A stretch of 64,000 nucleotides of DNA from Planctomycetia bacterium (lineage in GTDB: Bacteria > Planctomycetota > Planctomycetia > Gemmatales > Gemmataceae), in assembly GCA_005772955.1 (NCBI GenBank), contig SXID01000002.1, positions 42,593-106,592 of the forward strand, read 5' to 3'. Position 1 is the stretch's first letter. Each line of letters begins with the position of its first letter. The translations under genes were made by a program, and so were the position numbers. Of the stretch, positions 35,026 through 44,257 are shown piece by piece. The notes under the pieces are model-generated. The model worked only from the letters and a program-made list of their open reading frames with translations. It did not search any database and was not told where the DNA came from.

Positions 35026-36539
35026 CCGCGTTCCTCGCGCGCCTCGGCGACCGCATCAACCCGATCGTGGTGAAGGAGACGCGACAGGCCGTCAACAGCC
35101 GGCTCGTCGCCGCGTTCCTGCTAATCTTTCTCGCCGTGCAACTCGTGGTCATGCTTCTCGTGATCACCGGGCGCGAGCTGTCGAACCCGGACGACATGAA
35201 CCTGCGGGCCGGTCGCGACATGTTCACAGTCGTGCAGGGGATTCTCCTCGGCGCGTGCATGATCCTGATCCCGACCATGACAGGCGCGCGACTCGCCTCC
35301 GAGCGCTCCGATGTGAACGTGGATCTGTTGTTCATCTCGTCGCTGACGCCGCGAGCGGTGCTGTCGGGCAAGTTGTTCGCGGCAGGTGCGCTGGCGCTGC
35401 TCATCTTCAGTGCGTGCGCGCCGTTCATGACCTTCGCCTACGTGATGCGCGGGCTAGACGTTCCCACCATCCTCGTCGTGCTGACCGCGGACTACCTCGC
35501 GGTGTTGCTGGGAACGACGTTCGCGCTGTTCCTTGCTTCGGTGCCCGCGAACCGCGGGTTGCGCATCTTGCTGGGCCTCGGCGGTTTCATCTTCATGTGC
35601 TACCTCGGGGCAGGGTTGCTGGCTCTCTCCTCCGAGTTCCTTCGCGGCAGTTCCGACTTCGACATGAGTTCCTGGGACTTCTGGCTCGGTGGTGTCGGTG
35701 TGGTGGGTATTACCTTCGGGTCGATGGGGCAGTTGTTCATGTGGTCCGTGGCGCTGATCAGCCCGCCGGCCGCGAACCGGGCGTTCGCCGTTCGGGTCTA
35801 CACGCTCGGTCTGTGGATCGTCGGGGGTTTCGGCTTCGCCATCTGGAGCCTGTACGTCGGCCACCCCGAACCCATGAGCGTTTGGGGGCTGCTGGGCTGT
35901 GCGGTCTTCTCGCTTCAGATGATCGTCGCGGTATGCGAGCGCGACCACTGGGGCGCTCGCGTCGCGTGTCGCATCCCGCGCCGCGCGTATTTCCGTCCGC
36001 TGGCCTTCCTCTTCTACAGCGGTGCGGCCGGTGGCCTCGCCTTCGGGGTCATCGGTGCCGCGGCTTCCGCCGTTGGCATCGTGGTGTGGTATCTCATCGT
36101 TCCCTCCACGCGGTCATCGGACACCAGTGTGTTGGCGCTGATCGCGGCTCTCGTTCCGGCGTACACGTACTGCTACTGTCTGACCGCGGCGCTGGTTCGC
36201 CGCTTGCTCGCCAAGTCCCTGTTTCGACCCGGCTACACGTGGATCATCGCCGGGCTTCTCTTCGGCCTCGGCTGCACGGTGCCGTACATCGTCCGTTTTG
36301 CGTTCTTGGAAAGCTACTCGCGCTACGGTTACTCGGACGAACTGACTCCGCTCTACGTCACGAACCCCGTGGTGATGATTGACGACGCGATCAGGCACTC
36401 GGACACATCCATTATTTTCACGCTCTTCTTCCTGGTGGTGTGGGGTGGAGTCGTGACAGCGGCGAACGCGCCATGGTTCATCAAGCAAGTGACGAAATTC
36501 CAGCCGCCCGAACCGAGGGAAGAAAAGGCGGACGAATGA
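35022..36539 (+). CDS. ABC-2 type permease
   Basis: About 505 residues from ATG 35022, which overlaps the ATPase stop; the ORF-track start at 34908 lies inside that gene and is wrong. It starts FLARLGDRINPIVVKETRQAVNSR, the typical 'NPVxxKExRxxxR' cytoplasmic lead of ABC-2 exporters. About ten to twelve membrane helices follow (LLIFLAVQLVVMLLVITG; ILLGLGGFIFMCYLGAGLLA; LAFGVIGAAASAVGIVVWYL). It ends with a charged tail (EPREEKADE). Its partner is the ATPase just upstream and possibly the GldG-like protein. It overlaps the DUF58 gene by four bases. Confidence 0.9.
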   Translation: MTAFLARLGDRINPIVVKETRQAVNSRLVAAFLLIFLAVQLVVMLLVITGRELSNPDDMNLRAGRDMFTVVQGILLGACMILIPTMTGARLASERSDVNVDLLFISSLTPRAVLSGKLFAAGALALLIFSACAPFMTFAYVMRGLDVPTILVVLTADYLAVLLGTTFALFLASVPANRGLRILLGLGGFIFMCYLGAGLLALSSEFLRGSSDFDMSSWDFWLGGVGVVGITFGSMGQLFMWSVALISPPAANRAFAVRVYTLGLWIVGGFGFAIWSLYVGHPEPMSVWGLLGCAVFSLQMIVAVCERDHWGARVACRIPRRAYFRPLAFLFYSGAAGGLAFGVIGAAASAVGIVVWYLIVPSTRSSDTSVLALIAALVPAYTYCYCLTAALVRRLLAKSLFRPGYTWIIAGLLFGLGCTVPYIVRFAFLESYSRYGYSDELTPLYVTNPVVMIDDAIRHSDTSIIFTLFFLVVWGGVVTAANAPWFIKQVTKFQPPEPREEKADE

Positions 36540-37402
36540 GTACGTCCGCATTCCTCCAGGAAGGCGCAACGGCGGCGCAGCGATTCGCGCTGGCGACGCC
36601 GCGCCACGGCCCCGCGAACCGCACCGGGCAGGCGCTCGGCGCGCGGGCCGGGTCGTCGCTGGAGTTCCGCGACCACCGCGGTTACGAACCCGGCGACGAC
36701 CTGCGGCATGTGGACTGGAACGCATATGCCCGCAGCGATCAGTTGAGCGTGAAGTTGTTTCGCGAAGAAGTGTCGCCGCACCTGGACGTGCTGATTGACG
36801 GCTCGAAATCGATGGCGCTGGCGGGTTCGGAGAAGTTACGCGGCACGCTGGCGCTGGCGGGGTTCTTCGCGACAACAGCGGCGAACGCGGGCTTTTCGCA
36901 CTCCGGGTGGCTGCTCGGCGCCGACGCGGTACCGCTCGGCGACCACCGGCGCCAACCGGCCGAGTGGGACGCGATCCGTTTTGAACACCGCGACAGCCCC
37001 GTGCCCGCGCTGACGAGTGCGGCGGCGCGATGGCGACCGCGCGGCGTGCGAGTCTTGCTCAGCGACCTGCTGTGGAACGCAGACCCGGGACAAGCGGTTC
37101 GCACGCTAGCCGATCGTGCGTCGGCCACGGTCGTTCTTCAGGTACTCGCGGCCACGGACGTGAACCCACCGCCGGGCGGTTACCTTCGCCTCCTCGACAG
37201 CGAGACGGACGAGGTGCGCGAGGTGCGGATTGATGCCGCTGCCGCCGCGCGATACCGCGAGAACCTGACCCGGCTTCAGGGTCACTGGCACGATGCTTGC
37301 CGCGCGGCCGGCGCGGTCTTCGCCACTGTTGTGGCGGAAGACGTGCTTCGCGACTGGCGGTTGGACTCGCTCGTCGCCGCGGGCGTGCTGGAAGTGGGGT
37401 GA
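36536..37402 (+). CDS. DUF58 domain protein (vWA-like)
   Basis: About 288 residues from ATG 36536, overlapping the permease stop. The diagnostic DUF58 block is present: SSLEFRDHRGYEPGDDLRHV, then DWNAYARSDQLSVKLFREE. It is followed by a vWA core with a metal-site motif LIDGSKSMAL and a later LLSDLLW strand. DUF58 proteins act with MoxR ATPases, and their vWA-type folds are probably remodelled by them. There is no signal peptide or membrane segment. Confidence 0.93.
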   Translation: MSTSAFLQEGATAAQRFALATPRHGPANRTGQALGARAGSSLEFRDHRGYEPGDDLRHVDWNAYARSDQLSVKLFREEVSPHLDVLIDGSKSMALAGSEKLRGTLALAGFFATTAANAGFSHSGWLLGADAVPLGDHRRQPAEWDAIRFEHRDSPVPALTSAAARWRPRGVRVLLSDLLWNADPGQAVRTLADRASATVVLQVLAATDVNPPPGGYLRLLDSETDEVREVRIDAAAAARYRENLTRLQGHWHDACRAAGAVFATVVAEDVLRDWRLDSLVAAGVLEVG

Positions 37403-37408
37403 AGTGTT

Positions 37409-37439
37409 CTTGCCCTCTCCCGCAAGGGGAGAGGGCAAG
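37409..37439. repeat. Short perfect inverted repeat
   Basis: The 13-base arms CTTGCCCTCTCCC / GGGAGAGGGCAAG surround GCAAG. This is a minimal version of the repeat at 32104-32235. It lies between the DUF58 and BatA-like genes and could form a hairpin in the transcript. Confidence 0.85.
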
Positions 37440-37460
37440 ACAGAAGATCCGAGTCATCGC

Positions 37461-39227
37461 ATGATCCCTGTCCTCTCAACCCCCCTGGCGCTGCTCGGAC
37501 TGGTGTCGCTTCCGGCGCTGGCGGCGATCTACTACCTACACACACGATCGCGCCTTCATCCCGTTTCGAGTTTGCTCCTGTGGACCGACGCGCGGGTCGC
37601 GCCCGACGGTGGCCGGCGCGTCGATCGGGTTCGCCTGCCGCTCGTGTTCTGGCTCGAATTGCTCGTGCTGCTGCTGCTCGTGCTCGCGGCGACCGGTGTG
37701 CATCTGCCCGCAGTTACTGGCACGCGCCCGCTTGTCGTCGTACTTGACGATTCGTTCTCGATGCAGGCCGGTGCGCCCGATTCGGCGCGCAAGCGCGCCG
37801 CGGACGCTCTGCTCGATGATCTCCGCCGCACGCCGCGCAGTTCCGTAAGGTTCGTCCTCGCGGGCGATCGGCCGCAGGTTCTCGGTGATGCCGTCTCGCG
37901 CACGAGTGAAATCGAATCATTACTGGAAGGCTGGACGTGCCAGGCGAACACGGCGCGGCTCGATTCCGCGGTCGCGCTGGCCCTGGAACTTGGCGGCGAG
38001 TCCGCGACCGTTCTGGTTCTCACCGATCACGCCCCCGACCCGCCACCCGCGACCGGGCGCGTGCGCAGGTGGTCGCTGGGAACGGCCACGCCCAACTGGG
38101 CGTTCGTGAACGCGAGCCGCACCACCGGGCCGCGCGGCGACCGCCTCTTACTCGAAGTCGCGAACCTCGCCACGGAACCGCGCTCGACAACCCTTCGCAT
38201 CGAAGCGGGACAACCACCGCGCGAACTGCGCCAGTCGGAACTGCAACTCGCCGCGGGCGAAACGCAGCGGCTCGTGCTGGAAGTCCCGGAAGGCGCGGGG
38301 ACGGTTCGCGCATTCGTGGGTGACGACGCACTCAACTTTGACAACGCGGTGTCACTGCTTCCCACTGCACGCAAGACCGTGACTTATGAAGTGCGCGTCG
38401 TCGATAAAGAAGTGCGGCCCGCACTTGAGAAAGCGCTAAAAGCAACCGGCATCGCGACGCCCGTGACGGCACGGCCGCAACTCGTGTTTGTCGATGGCGC
38501 GGACGCGGCACCGGAAGCGGAGGATGCGTGGATCGTTCGCGTGGTTCGCGAACCCGAGGCAGAAGCGTTCACCGGGCCGTTCGTGCTCGATCGGTCGCAC
38601 CCATTGACGGATGGTCTGTCGCTCTCGGGTGTGGTCTGGGGCGGTGGCAAGTCGCCGCTCTCGGGTGCGCCCGTCGTGATGGCCGGGAACGTGACGCTCC
38701 TCACGGACACCGAGTTCGCGAGCGGTCGACATGACGTACGGCTGCGCCTCCGGCCCGATCTCTCAACCCTGACGCAATCCCCCGCGTGGCCCGCGCTCGT
38801 GTGGAACCTGGTTCAGTGGCGAGCCACATTTCAGCCGGGTCTTGCTCGCGCGAACGTGCGTCTCGGTGAGGAAGCGGTGTGGACGCTGAACGCTTCGCCC
38901 GCGTCGGCTGAGGTCACGCGACCCGACGGCGCAGTTTCCACCGTGCCGGTGTACGCTCGGAGAGCGGCAGTCCACGCGGAGCGTTCCGGGGTCTACTCTC
39001 TTCAAACTGGCGACGAGCAGGCCGAGTTCGCGGTGAACGTTTTGAACCGCGACGAATCGGACCTCACGAAGTGCGTGACCGGGCGCTGGGGTGACGAACG
39101 CGACGAAGCGACGCTCCGCAGCGACTACCGCGACGTGACCGCGTGGCTCGCGCTACTGGCCGTCGCGGTCGCGACACTGCACGTGTGGGTGCTGGCCCGA
39201 AAGCCTGGTACGGGAGCAACTCCGTGA
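37461..39227 (+). CDS. BatA-like membrane vWA protein
   Basis: About 588 residues from ATG 37461; the ORF-track start at 37293 lies within the DUF58 gene and crosses an inverted repeat. The N-terminal BatA/aerotolerance-type anchor reads STPLALLGLVSLPALAAIYYL then LHPVSSLLLW. A second helix (VFWELLVLLLLVLAAT-like) precedes a vWA domain with PLVVVLDDSFSMQAG. A C-terminal membrane helix (LALLAVAVATLHVWVLA) ends the protein. Extracytoplasmic beta domains lie between. It is a likely client or partner of the MoxR ATPase, and its stop overlaps the next start (GTGA). Confidence 0.85.
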   Translation: MIPVLSTPLALLGLVSLPALAAIYYLHTRSRLHPVSSLLLWTDARVAPDGGRRVDRVRLPLVFWLELLVLLLLVLAATGVHLPAVTGTRPLVVVLDDSFSMQAGAPDSARKRAADALLDDLRRTPRSSVRFVLAGDRPQVLGDAVSRTSEIESLLEGWTCQANTARLDSAVALALELGGESATVLVLTDHAPDPPPATGRVRRWSLGTATPNWAFVNASRTTGPRGDRLLLEVANLATEPRSTTLRIEAGQPPRELRQSELQLAAGETQRLVLEVPEGAGTVRAFVGDDALNFDNAVSLLPTARKTVTYEVRVVDKEVRPALEKALKATGIATPVTARPQLVFVDGADAAPEAEDAWIVRVVREPEAEAFTGPFVLDRSHPLTDGLSLSGVVWGGGKSPLSGAPVVMAGNVTLLTDTEFASGRHDVRLRLRPDLSTLTQSPAWPALVWNLVQWRATFQPGLARANVRLGEEAVWTLNASPASAEVTRPDGAVSTVPVYARRAAVHAERSGVYSLQTGDEQAEFAVNVLNRDESDLTKCVTGRWGDERDEATLRSDYRDVTAWLALLAVAVATLHVWVLARKPGTGATP

Positions 39228-42013
39228 CGCTGCTCGAACCCCTGTGGTTGCTTCTCGCGGTGCCGCTCTTCGCGGCGTTGTTGCGATACCCGTTGTCCGG
39301 GCGCCTGCTGAATTGCCTTCGACTTGCAACGATTCTCCTGGCCGTGTTTGCGCTCGCTGGCGTGGCGCTGCGATTTCCGAGTCGCGCGGGCACCGTGGTC
39401 GTCGTCGTGGATCGCAGCCGGTCCATGCCAGCCGGTTCAGATGCCGACCACAAGGAGTTGATAGACCTGCTCCACGCCGGGATGGGTTCAAACGACCGGC
39501 TCGCGGTGGTGTCGTTCGGGGAAACGGTGGCCGTCGAGCGAGCGCCGGGCGGCGACAAGTTTACGGGGTTCACGCACGAAGTCGGCGCGGACGGTTCCAG
39601 TCTGGGTGAAGGGATTGACATCGCGTTGTCACTGGTCCCGAAGGATTCGCCGGGGCGCGTGCTGGTGCTCTCCGACGGGAGGTGGACAGGGCGCGATCCG
39701 GCGGCGCTCGCGGGCGTGGCCGCGGACCGGCGTGTGGCGGTTGACTACCGGCACCGCAGTCGCCCGGCCGCGGGCGATCTCGCTGTGGCACGCGTCGATG
39801 CGCCCACAGCCGTCGCGCCGGGCGAAGGCTTCATCATCACCGCGTGGGTGCAGTCGCCTGTTGAAGACACGGTGACTTACGAAGTGACTCGCGGCGAAAA
39901 GGTGATCGCCAGCGGCGAGCAGCGCATGACGGCCGGGCTGAACCGCGTGACGTTCCGCGACCGCGCCGCCGAACCCGGAAGCCAAAGCTACCGCGTGCGA
40001 GTTCGCGCCCTTGCCGACGACCCGGTGCCCGAGAACAACACCGCACGCGTGCTGGTCGGCGTTAGCGGTCCACGGCCGATCCTGCACCTCACGCCCATTG
40101 AGTCGTCGGGCCTCACGGCGCTCTTGAAAGCCGGTGGGCTGGACGTTCGCGCGATGCCGCCTGAGCGATTCAACTTCACGCTCGAAGAGTTGTCGGGCTA
40201 CTCCGCGGTGATTCTGGAGAACGTGCCCGCGGAGAAGATAGGCACGCGAAACATGGAAGCGCTCGCGAGCTGGGTGCGCGCGAGCGGTTCCGGTCTGCTG
40301 CTCACCGGCGGCAAGCAGGCTTACGGCCCCGGCGGGTACTACAAGTCGCCGCTCGAACCGATTCTGCCGGTGTCAATGGAACTTCGCCAGGAACACCGCA
40401 AACTCGCGCTGGCGATTGTCGTCGCGCTCGACCGTTCCGGGAGCATGGCGGTCCCGGCGGCGGGCGGCAAGGTGAAGATGGACCTCGCGAACCTTGGCGC
40501 CGCGCAAGTGCTCGACCTGCTTGGCCCGATGGACGAATTCGGTTGCTTCGCCGTCGATACGTCACCACACGTCATAGCCGAACTTGGCACCGTGAAGGAC
40601 AAGGAACGCGTCCGCGACAAGATCCTGCGTATTCAATCGCAAGGGGGCGGCATCTACGTGGACGAGGCGCTCACTGCGTCCGCCGACATGATCCGCCACG
40701 CCAAGGCGGGCACCAAGCACATCGTGCTGTTCGCCGACGTCGCTGACGCCGAGCAACCGGGGAACTACAAGGAGTTGCTCGAAAAGACACGCAAGGCCGG
40801 CATCACGGTGAGCGTCATCGGTCTCGGGAAGAACACGGACAAAGACGCGGCGCTGCTCGAAGACGTGGCAAAGCGCGGCGGCGGGCGGCTCTTCATCACT
40901 GACAGCCCGGAAGAGTTGCCGCGGCTGTTCGCACAAGACACGTTCGTCGTCTCGCGAAACAGTTTCCTCGAAGACCCGGTACTCATGCAGCCCACACCGG
41001 GGTTGACGGCACTCGCGGGCAAGCCGTTCGCGCTGGACCGCGCCATCGGCGGGTACAACCTCTGCTACCTGCGCCCCGAGGCCACGATGGGCGCGATCAG
41101 TCGCGACGATTACAAGGCGCCGCTGGTCGCGTCGTGGCAGGCCGGCGCCGGTCGTGTGCTGTGTTACACCGGGGAAGCCGACGGCAAGCACGCCGGCGCG
41201 TTCGCAAAGTCACCGGAGACCGGCGAGTTCTACACGAGTCTGGCACGCTGGGTCGCGGGTCAATCGGGTTCGCTGGCTGAAGGCATGGCAGTCACGCAGG
41301 AGGTTCGCAACGGCATCAACCGGATTCACTTGCAGCTCGACCCTGAGCGGAAGTCGGAACCGTTCGCCGGCGTTCCGCAACTTCGCACACTGCGGGCACG
41401 CCCCGGCGAAGCCCCGCGAACCGAGACCGTTCCGCTCACCTGGACCGGACCCGATACGCTGGTCGCGGAGGTTTCACTGGAAGGTGAAGAGACCGCGCTG
41501 AGCACGGTATCGGTTCCGGGGCAGAAGCCGCAATCGTTGGCGCCTGTCTGTTTGCCGTTCTCACCGGAGTACGCGCCGTCGCCGCTCGGTGCGAGTGATG
41601 ATCGCGGGCGGGCCGCGCTCGAACGGCTGGCACGGGCAACGGGTGGTGTCGAACGCATCGAGCTTTCGGGTGTGTGGAAAGACCTACCGAAGCGCCCGCG
41701 TTCGTTCCCGCTTGCCCCGTGGCTTTTGCTCACCGCCGCGGTGTGCTTACTGTTTGAAGTGCTGGAACGACGAACCGGCCTGGTCTCCTCGACCTTCTCC
41801 GCCGTCCGCGCGCTGCGGCCAGGAGCATTCCGTTTCTGGCGCAGAGCGATAGTCGCAACACCAGCTCCTTTACCGAGCGAATGTGCGACGAAGACTGCGG
41901 CAGCACCCGTGGCGGAACCGAAGCGAACGGAGACCGCACCACCGGTCGAAGTCCAGGGCGGCGTGCTCGATGCGATGAAGAAAGTCCGCGACCGCAAACG
42001 CGGCGACGGATGA
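39224..42013 (+). CDS. Double-vWA membrane protein with amidotransferase-like domain
   Basis: About 929 residues from GTG 39224, with GGGAG upstream. The earlier ORF-track start is inside the preceding gene. It begins with membrane helices (LLEPLWLLLAVPLFAALL; LATILLAVFALAGVAL) and a first vWA domain (TVVVVVDRSRSMPAG). A class-I glutamine-amidotransferase-like domain follows (about 285-390, with SGLLLTGGKQAYGPGGYY), then a second vWA domain (VVALDRSGSMAVPA, near 400). A beta domain and a late membrane helix near LAPWLLLTAAVCLLFEVLE come next. The amidotransferase-like part shows no obvious catalytic cysteine. It is the last gene of the MoxR cassette. Confidence 0.85.
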   Translation: MTLLEPLWLLLAVPLFAALLRYPLSGRLLNCLRLATILLAVFALAGVALRFPSRAGTVVVVVDRSRSMPAGSDADHKELIDLLHAGMGSNDRLAVVSFGETVAVERAPGGDKFTGFTHEVGADGSSLGEGIDIALSLVPKDSPGRVLVLSDGRWTGRDPAALAGVAADRRVAVDYRHRSRPAAGDLAVARVDAPTAVAPGEGFIITAWVQSPVEDTVTYEVTRGEKVIASGEQRMTAGLNRVTFRDRAAEPGSQSYRVRVRALADDPVPENNTARVLVGVSGPRPILHLTPIESSGLTALLKAGGLDVRAMPPERFNFTLEELSGYSAVILENVPAEKIGTRNMEALASWVRASGSGLLLTGGKQAYGPGGYYKSPLEPILPVSMELRQEHRKLALAIVVALDRSGSMAVPAAGGKVKMDLANLGAAQVLDLLGPMDEFGCFAVDTSPHVIAELGTVKDKERVRDKILRIQSQGGGIYVDEALTASADMIRHAKAGTKHIVLFADVADAEQPGNYKELLEKTRKAGITVSVIGLGKNTDKDAALLEDVAKRGGGRLFITDSPEELPRLFAQDTFVVSRNSFLEDPVLMQPTPGLTALAGKPFALDRAIGGYNLCYLRPEATMGAISRDDYKAPLVASWQAGAGRVLCYTGEADGKHAGAFAKSPETGEFYTSLARWVAGQSGSLAEGMAVTQEVRNGINRIHLQLDPERKSEPFAGVPQLRTLRARPGEAPRTETVPLTWTGPDTLVAEVSLEGEETALSTVSVPGQKPQSLAPVCLPFSPEYAPSPLGASDDRGRAALERLARATGGVERIELSGVWKDLPKRPRSFPLAPWLLLTAAVCLLFEVLERRTGLVSSTFSAVRALRPGAFRFWRRAIVATPAPLPSECATKTAAAPVAEPKRTETAPPVEVQGGVLDAMKKVRDRKRGDG

Positions 42014-42179
42014 CTGTGGCCGAGCATCATCTCGCTTGACTGACCGCATAACAGTGACGGTCGTGGCGGCCTCGGGTCGCCTACGACGGCAGTACAGAGG
42101 AGGCACCGACAGACACGAAACAACGATCCGGTATGATACACTAATCGCAGAACTCCTCTCCTACCGACGGAGCGCACTC

Positions 42180-43046
42180 ATGGCCGGACCCGCACTGCCG
42201 ATGGACGATCGCGATGGCGTCATCTGGTACAACGGACAACTCGTCCCGTGGCGCGAGGCCAAGGCCCACGTCCTCGTTCACAGTCTCCACTACGGCAACT
42301 CCGTCTTCGAAGGCGAACGCATCTACAACGGCAAGGTGTTCAAGCTCCGGGAACACTCCGAACGGCTCGTCAAGTCCGCAAGGATGCTCGCCTACGAACT
42401 GCCCTACAGCGTCGCGGAACTCGACGCGGCCACGAAACTCGTCATCGCCGAGAACAAGCTCGACAGCGGGTACGTCCGGCCGCTCGCGTGGCGCGGGGCC
42501 GAGGTCATAGGCGTGTCGGCCATCGGCACGAAGGTTCACGTGATGATCGCTGCGTTCCCGTGGGGCGCGTACTACGCTCAGAAAGCGATTAAACTCATCA
42601 CCAGCCGATGGAAGCGGCCCAGCCCCGAAAGTTCGCCCGCGGGCAGTAAAGCCGCCGGGCTGTACATCATCTGCACACTTGCCAAGGATGAGGCTTTAGC
42701 GGCCGGCGTGCAGGATGCGCTCATGCACGACTACAAGGGTCGCTTATCCGAAGCCACCGGCGCGAACCTGTTCCTCCTTATTAATGGGGAACTCCACACG
42801 CCCACAACCGAGACCATCCTGAACGGCATCACACGCCAGACCGTGATGGAACTCGCCCGCAATCGCGGCATTAAAGTGGTCGAGCGCGAAATCTGGCCGA
42901 ACGAACTCGCGAACGCGACCGAAGTGTTCCTCACCGGCACCGCGGTCGAGGTGCAACCGGTGTGCGCCATCGACAAGCAAGAGTTCGAGATCGGGCCGGT
43001 GACCCAGCAGTTGATCGCGGACTATAGCGCACTGGTGAGGAGTTAA
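42180..43046 (+). CDS. ilvE: Branched-chain amino acid aminotransferase
   Basis: A PLP enzyme that exchanges amino groups between leucine, isoleucine or valine and 2-oxoglutarate. About 288 residues from ATG 42180 (GGAGC upstream); the ORF-track start 48 codons earlier has no support. It has IWYNGQLVPWREAKAHVLVH, LHYGNSVFEGERIYNGKVFK, YVRPLAWRG and the PLP-lysine region SPAGSKAAGLYIICTLAKDE. SEATGANLFLL and ETILNGITRQTVMELA bind the cofactor phosphate. The assignment to fold-type IV BCAT is solid; a D-amino-acid transaminase is the main alternative. Two bases before the next gene's start suggest co-transcription. Confidence 0.92.
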   Translation: MAGPALPMDDRDGVIWYNGQLVPWREAKAHVLVHSLHYGNSVFEGERIYNGKVFKLREHSERLVKSARMLAYELPYSVAELDAATKLVIAENKLDSGYVRPLAWRGAEVIGVSAIGTKVHVMIAAFPWGAYYAQKAIKLITSRWKRPSPESSPAGSKAAGLYIICTLAKDEALAAGVQDALMHDYKGRLSEATGANLFLLINGELHTPTTETILNGITRQTVMELARNRGIKVVEREIWPNELANATEVFLTGTAVEVQPVCAIDKQEFEIGPVTQQLIADYSALVRS

Positions 43047-43048
43047 CG

Positions 43049-43861
43049 ATGAGGTCGGCGGTCACCATCTCACTTGTACCGGAAGCCCGCGGCGGGCCGT
43101 TCGTGTACTGGGACGACCTCGCCACGGGTTGTCGCGAAGCGGTTGCACGCGGGTTCGACGCGGTCGAGGTGTTCCCGCCAAGCGCGGACGCGATCGACCC
43201 CACCGAGTTGCGCACGCTGCTCGATGACAACGGACTGTCACTCGCCGCGGTGGGCACCGGTGCCGGGTGGGTAAAGCACAAGCTCTCGCTCACCAGCCCG
43301 GATGCCGCGATCCGCGACAAGGCGGTCGCGTTTGTGCGCTCGATCATGGACCTGGCCGCGAAGTTCGACGCACCCGCGATCATCGGTTCGATGCAAGGGC
43401 GGTGGGGCGACGGCGTCACGAAGCCGGAAGCGTTGCGATTCCTGGGGCACGCGCTGTTCAAACTGGACACGCACGCGAGCGACCTCGGCACCACACTCTT
43501 GTACGAACCGCTGAACCGCTACGAGACGAACCTCATCAACACGCTCGGAGACGCAGTCACGTTGCTCACTGGCATCGGCGTCGAGAACGTAAAGATCCTC
43601 GCCGACCTGTACCACATGAACATCGAAGAGCCGAACCTCGCGGACGCGATCCGCTCGGCGGGTTCGCGCATCGGCCACGTCCACTTCGCGGACTCGAACC
43701 GCTGCGCCGCGGGCTTCGGCCACACGGACTTCTTGCCGGTCGCCGCAGCGCTGGTCGAGATCGGCTACGCGGGCTACCTCTCAGCGGAGATACTGCCGCT
43801 GCCGGATTCGGACACCGCCGCTCGCCAGACGATGGACATGTTTCGCCGCATCGTGGGGTGA
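43049..43861 (+). CDS. Sugar phosphate isomerase/epimerase-like TIM-barrel protein
   Basis: 270 residues of the AP-endonuclease-2-like TIM barrel superfamily that includes tagatose and psicose 3-epimerases. Candidate metal ligands are E in LLYEPLNRYE, D/H in ILADLYHMNIEE, H in IGHVHFADSNR and E in YLSAEILPLP. The Y-E-P-L-N-R-Y-E segment is family-typical. Substrate preference is not readable. It is preceded by GAGGAG within the gap after ilvE, only two bases from that gene's stop, so they are almost certainly one transcript. A long hairpin follows. Confidence 0.88.
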   Translation: MRSAVTISLVPEARGGPFVYWDDLATGCREAVARGFDAVEVFPPSADAIDPTELRTLLDDNGLSLAAVGTGAGWVKHKLSLTSPDAAIRDKAVAFVRSIMDLAAKFDAPAIIGSMQGRWGDGVTKPEALRFLGHALFKLDTHASDLGTTLLYEPLNRYETNLINTLGDAVTLLTGIGVENVKILADLYHMNIEEPNLADAIRSAGSRIGHVHFADSNRCAAGFGHTDFLPVAAALVEIGYAGYLSAEILPLPDSDTAARQTMDMFRRIVG

Positions 43862-44257
43862 GTTCTTTTCTTAACGAGCCGCGACCGCAAGGGAGTGGTA
43901 GAGCTAAACCGCTCCCTATGCGGTCGCGGCTCGTTAAGAATGTCTCGTGCTGCACCTACCCAACTTCCCACTTCCCCCCACACACCGCGACAATCGCCCA
44001 GATTCACGCGCGCGGAAGCTCTGAAACTTGAGTCAAAACGCTTGACTGCTCCCGAAAGCCGAGATATAGCCGGCCCGCTTTCGCACACATTCTCTACGCG
44101 GGGCAGGACGCCCAGGAGACGAGAGTCGGGGGCCGCTGGGGCGGTTTCCTGACGCTTGTGCCGACAACTGCCCGACGGGTCGTACCGTTGGGCTGATGGG
44201 GGATCATTCCCTGTCGGCGAGACTCGTCACCCAGCGCAGGGGCAAAGGAGGCCATTG
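43862..44257 (+). other. 396-bp region with inverted repeat and secretin leader
   Basis: It begins with the inverted repeat listed separately. The later part (about 44086-44257) is GC-rich and has several short complementary segments (CGGGGCAGGACGCC; GGGGGCCGCTGGGGCGG; GGGTCGTACCGTTGGGC). It ends in a perfect AGGAGG site six bases before the secretin GTG. This may be a structured 5' leader; no known riboswitch was recognised. Confidence 0.45.
43868..43940. repeat. Long inverted repeat after the epimerase gene
   Basis: The 21-base arms TTCTTAACGAGCCGCGACCG.. / ..CGGTCGCGGCTCGTTAAGAA are exact complements, with further partial pairing inside (GGGAG / CTCCC). It begins seven bases after the stop codon and probably ends the ilvE-epimerase transcript. 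Confidence 0.88.
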
